Below are positions 1 through 9,252 of a DNA stretch of 64,000 nucleotides, piece after piece. The translations under genes were made by a program, and so were the position numbers. This stretch comes from Gammaproteobacteria bacterium. GTDB lineage: Bacteria > Pseudomonadota > Gammaproteobacteria > Steroidobacterales > GCA-2729495. Numbering within the stretch: the first letter of the stretch is position 1; every line of letters begins with the position of its first letter. The stretch covers positions 2,487,001 to 2,551,000 of the forward strand of contig CP129466.1 in assembly GCA_030583605.1 (NCBI GenBank), written 5' to 3'. A model generated the notes under the pieces. It saw nothing but the letters and a program-made list of their open reading frames with translations, was not told where the DNA came from and made no database searches.

Positions 1-1414
1 GCGCGCCCATCTGCGCCAGCAGCGCCTTCTTGCGAAAGAAGCGCAGCAGCCCGGCATCTCCGTGCCGCGAGCCGCCGCAGCCGGAGAACCCGAAGGAGTG
101 TTTCTCCGCTTCGTAGGTCTCGCGGGTGAGGCCGGCGTCATTCAGGCTCATGCCACCGGCGTTGACGCGCTCGGCGACCGCGCGGGCCTCCTCGAGCGTG
201 CCGGCGAACACCGCACCCGAAAGCCCGAAGATCGTCTCGTTGGCGAGCGCCACGGCCTCGTCCGTGGTGCGGAACTTCATCACCGGCATCACGGGCCCGA
301 AAGTCTCCTCGGTCATGAGTTGCATCCGATGATCGACGTGGGTGACCACGGTCGCCGGCACGTAGCGACCGCCGCCGAGCCGCCGGCTCTTGCCGCCGCA
401 GCGGATCGAGGCGCCCTTCGCCACCGCATCGTCGAGATGCGCGTCGATGATGTCGGCCTGCTGGTCGAAGATGATGGGGCCGAGCTCGCCCTCGTCCGCA
501 TTGGGATAATTGAGCCGGATGCGGCCCGATTTCTGCACCAGCAGATCGACGAAGCGGTCGTGCACCGACTCGTGCACGTAGATGCGCTCTAGCGACAGGC
601 ACACCTGGCCGCTCGCCATCGCCGAGGCGCGCAGGATGGCGTCGCTCGCCCGCTCGAGGTCCGCGCTCGCGAGCACGATGGCCGGGTCCTTGCCGCCGAG
701 TTCGAGAAAGGCGGGAATGAAGCGCCCGGCCGCGGCCTCCGCGACCTTGCGGCCCGTCGCGACACTGCCGGTGAAGCAGATGGCATCGACGTTCGCGACC
801 AGTTGCGCCCCGGTCTCGCGTCCGCCGGCCACGACGTCGAAGACCTGCGCGAGTTCCGGCACGGCGGCGATGGCTTTGCCGAGCGGCGCGGCGAAGCGCG
901 GTGTCACCTCGCTTGGCTTGACGATCACCGCGCAGCCGGCGAGCAGGGCCGGGACAGTGTCGATCATGGACAGCGCCAGCGGAAAATTCCACGGGCTGAT
1001 CACGCCGACGAGCGGGTAAGGCACGAGCTGGTGGCCGATGCGAAGCGTGGGCATCATTTTCGACGGGAACTCTTCCATGCGCACGATGCCGGGTGCCCGC
1101 TCGCACCAGCGGCGCACGTTGCGGGCGGCCGAGGCGAGCTCGCCGGCGGCAATCAGCGTACGGCCGGTGTCCGTGGCCAGCGCTGCCACGATGGCGTCGC
1201 GATGCGTCTCGAGCGCGTCGGCAAAACGGCGCATGACCGCGCAGCGTGCCTCGAGCCCGGCATTCCACCAGGCGGGCTGCGCGGTTCGCAGCGCCCGGCA
1301 GCGGGCCGCGAGTTCATCGCCGGTGGGCGGGGTGAACCCGTAGTCGTACTCGCCGCTGCGGGGATTGCGGACCTGGAGTGTGTGCGCTGTCTTGCTGCGT
1401 TCGGGTGTTGCCAT
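1..1414 (-). CDS. Aldehyde dehydrogenase family protein (C-terminus beyond window)
   Basis: NAD(P)-dependent oxidation of an aldehyde to the acid in the cytoplasm; the substrate is not readable. About 471 residues are visible and the frame is open at the left edge. Seen: the Rossmann/active-site signatures SPWNFPL, VKPSEVTP, FTGSVATGR, LELGGKDPAIV and SGQVCLSLE, with the catalytic Cys near residue 272 and the general-base Glu in LELGG. The ATG at 1414 is the first start after the REP array. It is the last gene of the leftward series that begins near 7.87 kb, but 320 bp of repeats separate it from the preceding gene, so co-transcription is not certain. In that context it probably oxidises an aldehyde released by the upstream amine oxidase (inference). 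Confidence 0.93.
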   Translation of the reverse strand, partial: MATPERSKTAHTLQVRNPRSGEYDYGFTPPTGDELAARCRALRTAQPAWWNAGLEARCAVMRRFADALETHRDAIVAALATDTGRTLIAAGELASAARNVRRWCERAPGIVRMEEFPSKMMPTLRIGHQLVPYPLVGVISPWNFPLALSMIDTVPALLAGCAVIVKPSEVTPRFAAPLGKAIAAVPELAQVFDVVAGGRETGAQLVANVDAICFTGSVATGRKVAEAAAGRFIPAFLELGGKDPAIVLASADLERASDAILRASAMASGQVCLSLERIYVHESVHDRFVDLLVQKSGRIRLNYPNADEGELGPIIFDQQADIIDAHLDDAVAKGASIRCGGKSRRLGGGRYVPATVVTHVDHRMQLMTEETFGPVMPVMKFRTTDEAVALANETIFGLSGAVFAGTLEEARAVAERVNAGGMSLNDAGLTRETYEAEKHSFGFSGCGGSRHGDAGLLRFFRKKALLAQMGA

Positions 1415-1420
1415 GTGTCT

Positions 1421-1736
1421 TGCCTTGCGGTGGTCGCGGCTGACGCCGCTCCTACCGCGCTTCATTCTGCCTCGTGCCGACCGGAGTCGAGGTCCCGCCG
1501 ACGGTGCTTCGTTTTGCCTTGCGGTGGTCGCGGCTTGCGCCGCTCCTACCGCGCTTCGTTCTGCCTCGTGCCGGCCGGGGTCGAGGTCCCGCCGACGGTG
1601 CTTCGTTTTGCCTTGCGGTGGTCGCGGCTGAAGCCGCTCCTACCGCGCTTCGTTCTGCCTCGTGCCGGTTGCCGCTGACGCCGCTCCTGCCGCGCTTCAT
1701 TCTGCCTCGTGCCGGTTGCCGCTGACACCGCTCCTA
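1421..1736. repeat. Tandem REP/BIME array, 94-bp period
   Basis: Fills the 319-bp gap between two leftward genes. The string TGCCTTGCGG followed by a GTCGCGGC...GCCGCTCCTAC palindrome recurs at 1421, 1515 and 1609, an exact 94-bp period, followed by two shortened copies that end at 1736. The core is the same inverted-repeat type found near 39.4, 45.5, 46.4 and 48.3 kb. The final TAG of the gene to the right (1734-1736) lies inside the last core. No protein-coding evidence was seen here; short open frames across it are by-products of the repeat. Confidence 0.85.
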
Positions 1737-3317
1737 CGGTTTGCCGACCGCCTTGAACACGCGCGCCATGTACTGTGCCGCATCCGCACCCGGTTCCTCG
1801 ACGGACTCGGGCGCAATACCGGCCAGCGCCTTCGCCAGCGCCTTCTTGAACTCGACCTGCATGGCGCGCGAGATCTGGATGCGCTGTGCCTGCGGCGACC
1901 CGGCCCCGTGCAGCGACTCGGTGAGATAACCGACGGCGTTTCGCCCGAGCGTCATGTTCTCGATGAGCCGCAGGATGCGCAGCCGGTCTTCGGTCGGGAT
2001 CTCGGCCCTGCCCTGCAGATACTTGCGGATCAGCTCGCCCACGACGGGCGCATCGAGATCCTTCTGCGCAGGCATGGTCACCATGAGCCCGCCGGCGAGA
2101 TCCTGTGCCAGCCGGCCGATCTCGTAGGGCATCTTCGTCACGTGATGCTTGCAGACGTTCGACAGCATGTCGTCGGACAGGAACACGCCCGACGGCAGTT
2201 CGGTCGCCTGGTAGCTGGCCGCGACCCCGGTGCCGTAGATGGTTTCGTTCAGGTGCGTCATCTCCACCAGCTTGTCGCGGATGTGCGAGGCGTTCTCCAC
2301 CCCGTTGTAGTCCGCGACGGTGGCTGCCGCCCCGATCAGCACGTCGCCGACCCCGGTCTTGCAGACGTAGCTGCGGCGGTGATAGCAGGTGAACCGGTCG
2401 ACCAGCGGCGCGGCGAACTCGAACTCCCCGTCCATGAACACCCGATCGTGCGGGATGAACACGTCGTCGAAGACGATCATCGCCTCCTGCCCGGAGAACC
2501 GGCGGTTGCCGGCGTCGAGGTCGCCGTCCATCGCCCGCGTGTCGCAACTCTGACGGCCATAAATATAAGTGATGCCGGGCGCGTCCACCGGGATGGCCCC
2601 GACCACCGCATAGTCGCGATCCGCCGGCCCGAGCCTCATGGTGGGCATCACGATCAGCCAGTGTGAATTGATGCAGCCGGTCTGGTGTGCCTTCGCGCCA
2701 CGGATCCAGATGCCCTGCTCATCGCGGCGACTCACGTGCACGAAGAGGTCCGGGTCGGCCTGCTCGTGCGGGGGCTTGCTACGGTCGCCCTTGACGTCGG
2801 TCATGGCGCCGCCGATGACGAGATTCTGCCGTTGCGCGAACGCGATGAAATCGCGCAGGCGCTGGTGATAGGCGGTGCCGCGCGCGCGATCGATATCGAA
2901 GGTCACCGAGTGCAGCGCATTGAACGCGTCCATGCCGACGCAGCGCTGGAAGCAGGTGCCGGTGAGCTGCCCGAGGCGCCGCTGCATCTTGTTCTGCATC
3001 ACCAGGTCTTCGGGCGACGTGGCAATGTGCAGGAAGCGGTTCACCGGGCCGCCGGTGTAGGGCGAATGCGCCGCGGCGAGCGCCGGGTTGCGCAGCGCGA
3101 GATCGTAGGTTTCCGCCACGGCGTTGATCGACGGGCGGATGATCGGGTGATCGACCGGCTCGGCCACGAGCTCGCCGAACAGGTACACCGCGAGCTTGCG
3201 GTTGCGCAATGACTCGATGTACTCGGCGCCGCTGCGGATCGGCCGCGGTGCCGGCTCCGTCCTGCCACTGACCTTGTCTGCGCGTACCGCCATGTCCGGG
3301 TTCCGGTTGCCTGCCAT
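1734..3317 (-). CDS. 4-hydroxyphenylacetate 3-hydroxylase/4-hydroxybutyryl-CoA dehydratase family (AbfD-like)
   Basis: 527 aa, cytoplasmic FAD enzyme of the HpaB superfamily. It resembles 4-hydroxybutyryl-CoA dehydratase (AbfD), which dehydrates 4-hydroxybutyryl-CoA to crotonyl-CoA, more than the monooxygenase HpaB. Seen: a Cys-x3-Cys pair at residues 122 and 126 (TCFQRC) and His313/Cys319 in YHRRSYVCKTG. These sit where AbfD carries the ligands of its [4Fe-4S] cluster (known for AbfD from memory: C99, C103, H292, C299). Also seen: TGCINSHW and VADYNG. The His-Cys spacing is one residue shorter than I recall for AbfD. Start: ATG 3317, 11 bp after the amine oxidase stop; ATG 3293 is an alternative. 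Its TAG stop is formed by a REP core. A true monooxygenase would need a flavin reductase partner, and none is visible nearby. Confidence 0.82.
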   Translation of the reverse strand: MAGNRNPDMAVRADKVSGRTEPAPRPIRSGAEYIESLRNRKLAVYLFGELVAEPVDHPIIRPSINAVAETYDLALRNPALAAAHSPYTGGPVNRFLHIATSPEDLVMQNKMQRRLGQLTGTCFQRCVGMDAFNALHSVTFDIDRARGTAYHQRLRDFIAFAQRQNLVIGGAMTDVKGDRSKPPHEQADPDLFVHVSRRDEQGIWIRGAKAHQTGCINSHWLIVMPTMRLGPADRDYAVVGAIPVDAPGITYIYGRQSCDTRAMDGDLDAGNRRFSGQEAMIVFDDVFIPHDRVFMDGEFEFAAPLVDRFTCYHRRSYVCKTGVGDVLIGAAATVADYNGVENASHIRDKLVEMTHLNETIYGTGVAASYQATELPSGVFLSDDMLSNVCKHHVTKMPYEIGRLAQDLAGGLMVTMPAQKDLDAPVVGELIRKYLQGRAEIPTEDRLRILRLIENMTLGRNAVGYLTESLHGAGSPQAQRIQISRAMQVEFKKALAKALAGIAPESVEEPGADAAQYMARVFKAVGKP

Positions 3318-3328
3318 CGACCGCGGAA

Positions 3329-4795
3329 TTATTGCACCGCACCGGGGGCATCGCCACGCGCGCCGCCCATCCGCAGCAGCACGGCGAGCACCTCGCGCTC
3401 GGCGGACTCCATCGCGCCTTCGATGCCCTGCTGCAGCACGGCCATGTGCTCCCCGATCCAGTGCACCGGGCCCCAGGGCGCGCGCGCGAGCGCCCCGAAG
3501 CGCGTGGTCTGGCCGGGGCCCCAGAAGTGATAGGAGCCGAGCGCGTACGGATCCTGGCCCCAGGCGGTGATGTCGAGGACCTCGAGCTGTCCCGCGGCTG
3601 CGGGACGCGCCGCGGAGATCTCGCGGATGACGAAGCGCCCGATGCGATCGCTGGTCCAGTCGTCGAGCTTGGCGGCCTGCTGGCCGTCGATCCAGCAATT
3701 GAGTTCGTTGAGCGAACCGTCCTCGGCCGGCACCGCAAAGAGCTTCTCGAACGGGCGGTCGCTCACCATCGCGGGCGGCAGGCCGTCGTCTTCCCAGAAG
3801 CGCCGGCGAAAGGCGAGCTTGACCTGCGTGATCTTGTTGTACGGCAGGGTGCGGATGATCTCCGCCTGCGGCGGCTGCGGGTGCAGGATCACGCTGCTCA
3901 GCACCGACCAGGGCACGGAGCACAGCATGAAGCGGGCCCGGTAACGCCGACCGTCCGCGCAGCGGCACTCCACCCCGTCGTCGTCGACCTCGATGCGGGA
4001 GACCGCCTGGCGCAGACGCACGCTGGAGCCGAGCGTGCGCGCGATCGCCTCCGGCAGCCGGGAGCTGCCACCGCTGATGCGGAAGAACTGGCCGCCGCCC
4101 GCCTGTGCCACGAGGCGCTTGCGGTAGGCGAACAGCGCCGACATGTTCGCCGTGCCGCGGCCGTCGTAGAGGATCTCGATCAACCGCAGCGCCTCCGCCG
4201 ATGCGCCGAGCCGGCGCAGCTCCGCGTTGAGCGAGCGACTGTCGACCCCGGCGAACTCCGGCTTGAGCCAGTCCGTGAGCGCCGTGAGCGGCGAGCCGCG
4301 ATCCAGGTAGAAGTCGGCCAGGCGCTGTGGCTGCACGGCGCGTTCGGCGCCTTCCAGGCGATTGGCACTGGATTCGCTCCAACGCGCGCCGTCGAGGAGT
4401 TCCCCGTTCACGTGCAGCGTGAGGCCCGGCGCATAGCTCTTGCGCGGAAATACGCCGACGCCGAGCTCGCCGGCAGTGGCCAGGGTGCGGGCATAGAGCG
4501 CATCGAGCGTCTGGCCACCGGCTTCGGGCGCACCGCGCAGGTGATCGAGAGTCAGCAGCCGCCCGCCGATGCGGTCGCTCGCCTCCAGCACCAGCGGGGT
4601 CAGACCCTGTCGCTGCAGCAACCATGCGGCATACAGGCCAGAGATGCCGGCGCCGAGCACCAGCACCTCGACCTGCTCGGGGGGGCGCGCGCAGCGCGTG
4701 AGCGCGGGCACCGCGGCCGTGGCGGCCAGCGCGTGCGTGAATTCGCGCCGCGTGAGCGCGATCCGGCGGTGACGCCTGGGCGCGTCAGAGCTCAC
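3329..4795 (-). CDS. Tat-exported flavin amine oxidase (FAD-dependent monoamine oxidase type)
   Basis: 488 aa. Oxidises an amine to an imine/aldehyde with FAD; probably periplasmic. Seen: a Tat-type leader with TRREFTHALAATAAV at residues ~15-30, the Rossmann FAD motif VLGAGISGLYAAW followed by LEASDRIGGR, and the C-terminal FAD-contact segment HWIGEHMAVLQQGIEGAMES. The length fits the family and is close to secreted nicotine-oxidoreductase-type enzymes, but the substrate cannot be told. I chose GTG 4795, which overlaps the stop of the upstream gene by 11 bp, as expected for translational coupling; a longer in-frame start at 4849 lies well inside that gene. Next gene starts 11 bp downstream. 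Part of a tight leftward operon. Confidence 0.9.
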   Translation of the reverse strand: MSSDAPRRHRRIALTRREFTHALAATAAVPALTRCARPPEQVEVLVLGAGISGLYAAWLLQRQGLTPLVLEASDRIGGRLLTLDHLRGAPEAGGQTLDALYARTLATAGELGVGVFPRKSYAPGLTLHVNGELLDGARWSESSANRLEGAERAVQPQRLADFYLDRGSPLTALTDWLKPEFAGVDSRSLNAELRRLGASAEALRLIEILYDGRGTANMSALFAYRKRLVAQAGGGQFFRISGGSSRLPEAIARTLGSSVRLRQAVSRIEVDDDGVECRCADGRRYRARFMLCSVPWSVLSSVILHPQPPQAEIIRTLPYNKITQVKLAFRRRFWEDDGLPPAMVSDRPFEKLFAVPAEDGSLNELNCWIDGQQAAKLDDWTSDRIGRFVIREISAARPAAAGQLEVLDITAWGQDPYALGSYHFWGPGQTTRFGALARAPWGPVHWIGEHMAVLQQGIEGAMESAEREVLAVLLRMGGARGDAPGAVQ

Positions 4796-5714
4796 GCGCC
4801 ACCCGGAATCCGAAGAACGAGTACAGCGTCGCCTCGGGATCGCGCCCACGGAAGCTCACGCGCTGGCGACCCGGGCGCGTGATCCAGCTGCCGCCACGCA
4901 CGGCACGCTTCTCGCAGGCGCCTGCAGCTTCCACGGCGCTGCCATCGACGGGTTGCTCAGGATACGGCGCGCGGTAGCAATCCGCGGTCCATTCCCAGAC
5001 ATTGCCGATCATGTCGTGCAGGCCGAAGGCATTGGGCCGGAACGAGCCGACCGGTGCCGCCTGGCCAAACCCGTCGTCGCAGTCGAACGGCGCCCAGTCG
5101 AAGTGATTCGCCGCGGCGCCGGCGCGATCGTAGACGTTGGCGTAATCGCAGGCCCGCGTGAGATCTGCATCACCGCCGTTGGCCGCGCTCCAGAAAAACG
5201 CGCCCGTCGTGCCGGCGCGTGCCGCGTATTCCCACTCGGCCTCCGTCGGCAACCGGTAGGCCTCACCCGTGCGGCGGGTGAGCCAGGCGACATAGGCCGC
5301 GGCGTCCGTCCAGGCAACGCAAGCAACCGGCTCGTCGTCGAACGGCAGGCGGCCGTAGCCCGGATTGGTCCAGTCCGCATCCGCGGGATACTGCCACTCG
5401 CCTTTCCAGACCTGGCAACCGCCGCTCGTCACATGCCCCGTGGCGGCAACGAAGGCGGCGAACTGCGCCTGCGTCACCTCGTACTTGCCGAGCGCGAAGG
5501 CACGCCCGATGGCCACCACGCGCACCGGCCCCTCCGGGCGGCCTTCCTCCCCGCCGTCGAAGCCCATGCGGAAGCTGCCCGCGGGAATGGCGACCATCGC
5601 CGGGCAGCCGGCGCAGTCACTGAACTCCGCTGGCGCGCGCCGCGGGTCGCCCGCGCATGCCGCGAGCGCCAGGCACAGCGCGCCGAGCCGCGTCATCCGC
5701 GCCGCCACCGGCAT
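4785..5714 (-). CDS. FGE/SUMF1-domain lipoprotein lacking the catalytic cysteines
   Basis: 309 aa. Seen: a lipoprotein signal (LALAAC at ~18-23) and then one complete formylglycine-generating-enzyme-sulfatase fold: IPAGSFRMG, KYEVTQAQFAAFV, VACVAWTDAAAYVAWL, YRLPTEAEWEYAARAG, FGLHDMIGNVWEWTADCY, RGGSW and a terminal FGFRVA. True FGE uses two Cys in the segment after RGGSW; here that segment (WITRPGRQRVSFRGRD) has none, so it is unlikely to make formylglycine. Other family members (EgtB- and PvdO-like proteins) act as oxidases on small molecules, so a periplasmic oxidative or accessory role beside its exported oxidase neighbours is possible (inference). ATG 5714 follows the previous stop directly; ATG 5696 has a better leader. 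Confidence 0.88.
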   Translation of the reverse strand: MPVAARMTRLGALCLALAACAGDPRRAPAEFSDCAGCPAMVAIPAGSFRMGFDGGEEGRPEGPVRVVAIGRAFALGKYEVTQAQFAAFVAATGHVTSGGCQVWKGEWQYPADADWTNPGYGRLPFDDEPVACVAWTDAAAYVAWLTRRTGEAYRLPTEAEWEYAARAGTTGAFFWSAANGGDADLTRACDYANVYDRAGAAANHFDWAPFDCDDGFGQAAPVGSFRPNAFGLHDMIGNVWEWTADCYRAPYPEQPVDGSAVEAAGACEKRAVRGGSWITRPGRQRVSFRGRDPEATLYSFFGFRVAREL

Positions 5715-7874
5715 CTAGACGAGACCGTGCCGCGTGAGCGGCAGCGAGCGGATGCGCTGGCCGCTGGCCGCGAAGACGGCGTTGACCACGGCGGGTGCGA
5801 GTGGCGGGACACCCGGCTCGCCCACGCCACCGAGCGGCGGGCCACCCTCGACGAGGGTCACCTTGATCTCGGGACAATCGGCGAGGGACAGCATCCGGTA
5901 GTCGTTGAAATTGGCCTCGCGCACCGCGCCCTTCTCGATGTTGATTTCGCCGTAGAAGAGCGCGCTGAGTCCGAACACGATGCCGCCCTCCATCTGCATG
6001 CGAATGACTTCAGGCTGGATGGCGCGACCGCAATCGATCGCGCAGCACACCTCCAGCACCTGCAGCCGGCCGTCGCGCACGCGCACGCGCGCGACCTGCG
6101 CGACCGCCGAGCCCTGGTCTTCCACCAGCGCAATGCCCATGCCCTCGCCTCGCGGCAGCTTGCGGCCCCAGTGCGCAAGCTCTGCGGCCGCGCGCAGCAC
6201 TGCCTGCAGCCGCGGGTGTTCAGCGAGCAGCGCGAGGCGGTAATCGAGCGGATCGCGACCCGCGCGCACCGCCACCTCGTCGATGAGGCACTCGATGAAG
6301 AAGCCGTTGTGCGACTGGCCGACCGAGCGCCATACGCCGACCGGCACGTGCGTGGGCACGTTCACCCAGCGCAGCCGGTAGCCCGGAATCGCGTACTTCA
6401 GCTCGTCGAACGTGCTCACCGCCAGAGGATCGGCCTTGCCCTGCAGCCGCCCCGGCCGGCCCCACTCGGAGATGGAAGCGCCGGCGAGCGTGACATCGAG
6501 CGAGCGCAGCTTCCCCGCCGCATCGATCGCGGCGTCGGCACGCATCGCGAACATCGGACGATAGAAATCGTGGCGCATGTCTTCTTCGCGCGACCAGATG
6601 AGCTTCACCGGCCGGCCGCGGACCTCGCGGGCGATCAATGCCGCCTGCACACCGAAGTCCACCTGCCAGCGCCGCCCGAAGGCGCCACCGGCAAAGGTGC
6701 GCTGGACCGTCACGCGTTCCGGCGCAAGCCCGAGCGCCTCGGCCACCGCATCGCGCAGCCGCATCGGGCCCTGCGACGGCGCCCACAATTCGCAGCCCGC
6801 CTCGGTGACGAGCGCCGTGCAGGTCATCGGCTCCATCGTGGCGTGGGCGAGGTACGGCACCTCGTAGTCGACCGCGATGCGGCGCGCGCCGGCTTCGCCG
6901 GCCGCTGCGAGCGCGCCGCGCTCGACGGCGGTGACTCCCGGTTGCCCGAGTGCGTCGCGCACGGCCTGCGCCAGCGTCGCCGTGTCGCTGCGCTCGTGCG
7001 GGCTGGCCGCGAACTGCGGCGCGAGCGCCTGCACCCCGCGGGATGCCGCCCAGAAATTTTCGGCGACCACAGCCACCGCATCGGGCAGGCGCACCACGCT
7101 CACGACCCCGGGCAAGGCACGCGCGGCCGCTTCGTCCAGCGCCACCAGGGGACTGCCGAACACCGGGCTTGCATGCACTGTTGCCACGAGCAGGCCGGGC
7201 TGGCGCACATCCACGCCGAACTGCGCGGTACCGGTGACTTTCGCCGGCACATCCTTGCGCTGCTGGTCGCGCCCGACCAACCTGAGATCGGAATCCTTCC
7301 TGAGCCTGATTTCGGCGGGCACCGGCAACGCGGCCGCAGCGGCCACCAGTGAGCCGAAGGCGGCACGCCGCCCGCCCGGCGGATGCAGCACCATGCCATC
7401 GACGGTAGTGCATTCAGCGGCATCAACGCCCCACTCGCGGGCGGCCGCCTCGCAGAGCAGCGTCCGCGCCGTCGCGCCGAGCCGCCGCAGCAGCTCGAAC
7501 TGGCCGCGCACGCTCATGCTGCGCCCGGTCGCCTGGATACCCTTCATCGGGTTGATGAAGCTCGCGTCCGCCCAGGACTGGCGCACTTCCAGGCGGGCCC
7601 AGTCGGCGCCGAGTTCGTCGGCCAGGATCAGCGGCAGGGAGGTGTACACCCCCTGCCCGACCTCGAGCTCCGGGGTGGTGATGCGCACCGCGCCTTCCGG
7701 CGTGATCTCGAGATAGGCGGCGAGTTGCGCGTCGCCGAATGACGCCGCCGGCCGGGCACTGGCACCGAAATACAGCCCGGCCGCCGCGCCGCCGGCCACC
7801 ACCACGAACGCCCGCCGGGAGAGCCGCGCCACGCCCGGCTCATCGGCACGCAGTCGGCCCCGCTCATCGCTCAC
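5715..7874 (-). CDS. Xanthine-dehydrogenase-family molybdopterin-binding subunit, IorB-like, Tat-exported
   Basis: About 719 aa. Large subunit of a molybdenum hydroxylase like isoquinoline 1-oxidoreductase beta (IorB), which inserts water-derived oxygen into N-heterocycles or oxidises aldehydes. Seen: a Tat leader ([12 protein letters not shown]), [43 protein letters not shown] and the [14 protein letters not shown] segment that carries the active-site Glu (~residue 686). Such proteins pair with a ~150-aa [2Fe-2S] subunit; none is encoded next to it. I prefer GTG 7874 because GCGAGGG lies just upstream and because the operator at 7908-7927 then has room; ATG 7898 is in frame but has no ribosome site. 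First gene of the leftward operon. Confidence 0.88.
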   Translation of the reverse strand: MSDERGRLRADEPGVARLSRRAFVVVAGGAAAGLYFGASARPAASFGDAQLAAYLEITPEGAVRITTPELEVGQGVYTSLPLILADELGADWARLEVRQSWADASFINPMKGIQATGRSMSVRGQFELLRRLGATARTLLCEAAAREWGVDAAECTTVDGMVLHPPGGRRAAFGSLVAAAAALPVPAEIRLRKDSDLRLVGRDQQRKDVPAKVTGTAQFGVDVRQPGLLVATVHASPVFGSPLVALDEAAARALPGVVSVVRLPDAVAVVAENFWAASRGVQALAPQFAASPHERSDTATLAQAVRDALGQPGVTAVERGALAAAGEAGARRIAVDYEVPYLAHATMEPMTCTALVTEAGCELWAPSQGPMRLRDAVAEALGLAPERVTVQRTFAGGAFGRRWQVDFGVQAALIAREVRGRPVKLIWSREEDMRHDFYRPMFAMRADAAIDAAGKLRSLDVTLAGASISEWGRPGRLQGKADPLAVSTFDELKYAIPGYRLRWVNVPTHVPVGVWRSVGQSHNGFFIECLIDEVAVRAGRDPLDYRLALLAEHPRLQAVLRAAAELAHWGRKLPRGEGMGIALVEDQGSAVAQVARVRVRDGRLQVLEVCCAIDCGRAIQPEVIRMQMEGGIVFGLSALFYGEINIEKGAVREANFNDYRMLSLADCPEIKVTLVEGGPPLGGVGEPGVPPLAPAVVNAVFAASGQRIRSLPLTRHGLV

Positions 7875-7907
7875 GGCCGCCCTCGCCGCAATGCCCAAAA
7901 CAGTCTA

Positions 7908-7927
7908 TTATCATGACAATATGATAA
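7908..7927. promoter_or_regulatory. Palindromic operator candidate in divergent promoter (copy 1)
   Basis: TTATCAT-N6-ATGATAA is a perfect 7-bp inverted repeat centred between the molybdenum-hydroxylase operon (leftward) and the MFS/ABC operon (rightward). It contains TCATG-N3-ATATGATAA, which recurs at 17400-17416 beside a GntR-family gene. An AT-rich palindrome in very GC-rich DNA at a divergent start is a typical operator. The binding protein is inferred, not shown. Confidence 0.6.
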
Positions 7928-7940
7928 CTTGAGCGGGAGC

Positions 7941-9170
7941 ATGATCGCGACCCCCGTGTCCCGTTTCGCCTTCCCCACCCTGTTCGCCGTCGTGTTCATC
8001 GACCTGGTGGGCTTTGGCATCGTCATTCCCCTGGTGCCGTTCTACGCCGAACGACTCGGCGCCGGACCGGAACTGATTACTCTGATCATCGCCCTGCACG
8101 CATTGTTCCAGGCCGTGGCCATGCCGCTGTGGGGCGTGCTGAGCGATCGCCTCGGGCGGCGACCGGTGCTGCTCGTCAGCATGCTGGGGCACGCCGGCTC
8201 GTACCTGCTGATGGGCTTTGCCGACTCGCTCTGGCTGCTCGCGCTCGCCCGCACCCTGAGCGGCGTGACATCCGCCAACCTCGCCACCGCCTACGCCTAT
8301 ATAACCGACATCACTGCGCCCGACCAGCGGGCGGCCGCCATGGGCAAGATCTCGGCGGCGTTCGGGCTGGGCTTTGCCGTCGGCCCGGCCATCGGCGGCG
8401 TGCTCGCCGGCGGGACCACGATGGAGGACGCCAACCTCATGCGTCCCGCCATTGCGGCGGCGCTGTTCTCGCTGGCTTCCGCCGCAGCGATCTTCGCGTT
8501 CCTGCCGGAAACGCGCCACGCGGGGGCGAGTGGCGCACCGCCTCGCGACCGGCGCGGCGTCCTCACGGATTTCGGCCGCGTCACGCGCCGGCCCGTCATC
8601 ACGCTGATGCTGAGCCTCGCCCTGATGGTCGTCACGTTCATGGCGGTGCGCGAGTCCATCTTCCCGCTGTGGGCGCACTACCAGCTCGGCTTCAACGCGC
8701 GCGAACTCGGCATCACGCTCGGTTACACGGGGCTGCTGATCAGCGCGATCCAGTTCACCGCGATGGGTCCGCTCGCCGAGCGTTTCAGCGAACTCGGGCT
8801 GGTCAAGGCGGCAGTCGTGCTGTTTGCCGGGGCCTGGGTCGGTCTGGCGTTGTCACGCAACATGCTGGCCTGCCTCGCGGCGCTGACGCTACAGGGCTTC
8901 GGCACCGCGTTCTTCCAGTCCTGCATGCAGAGTCTCATCTCGAAGCGAGCCGGAGCCGACGAACGCGGCCTGGTGCTCGGCGTATACCAGTCGACCAGCG
9001 CGCTGGCGCGCTTCATCGGCCAGGCCATCGCGGGCACGCTCTACGGCCAGATCGGCATGAACGCGCCGTTCCTGATTGGCGCCGCGTTCATGGTGCCGGC
9101 GATGTGGCTCGCGCTGCGCATCAGGCGGCGCATCGACACACCACCGCTCGCGGCGCGCGGCAGCACATGA
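7941..9170 (+). CDS. MFS transporter, TetA/DHA1-like
   Basis: 409 aa inner-membrane carrier, about 12 hydrophobic segments. Seen: N-terminal FPTLFAVVFIDLVGFGIVIP and the motif-A loop GVLSDRLGRRPVLL, the hallmark of proton-driven DHA1/TetA-type exporters; a second half begins near residue 210. Drug, metabolite or sugar substrates are all possible for this family; the setting suggests movement of a pathway substrate or a toxic intermediate (inference). ATG 7941 follows GGGAG very closely, so TTG 7929 or GTG 7956 remain possible starts. The next gene begins 82 bp downstream on the same strand. Confidence 0.88.
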   Translation: MIATPVSRFAFPTLFAVVFIDLVGFGIVIPLVPFYAERLGAGPELITLIIALHALFQAVAMPLWGVLSDRLGRRPVLLVSMLGHAGSYLLMGFADSLWLLALARTLSGVTSANLATAYAYITDITAPDQRAAAMGKISAAFGLGFAVGPAIGGVLAGGTTMEDANLMRPAIAAALFSLASAAAIFAFLPETRHAGASGAPPRDRRGVLTDFGRVTRRPVITLMLSLALMVVTFMAVRESIFPLWAHYQLGFNARELGITLGYTGLLISAIQFTAMGPLAERFSELGLVKAAVVLFAGAWVGLALSRNMLACLAALTLQGFGTAFFQSCMQSLISKRAGADERGLVLGVYQSTSALARFIGQAIAGTLYGQIGMNAPFLIGAAFMVPAMWLALRIRRRIDTPPLAARGST

Positions 9171-9252
9171 TGCCGCAGGCAGTGCAGAGTGCGGCGCGGG
9201 CGTGCCAGAATGCGGCCCGGCGGATTCACGACGACGGTCCGGCTACGACACG

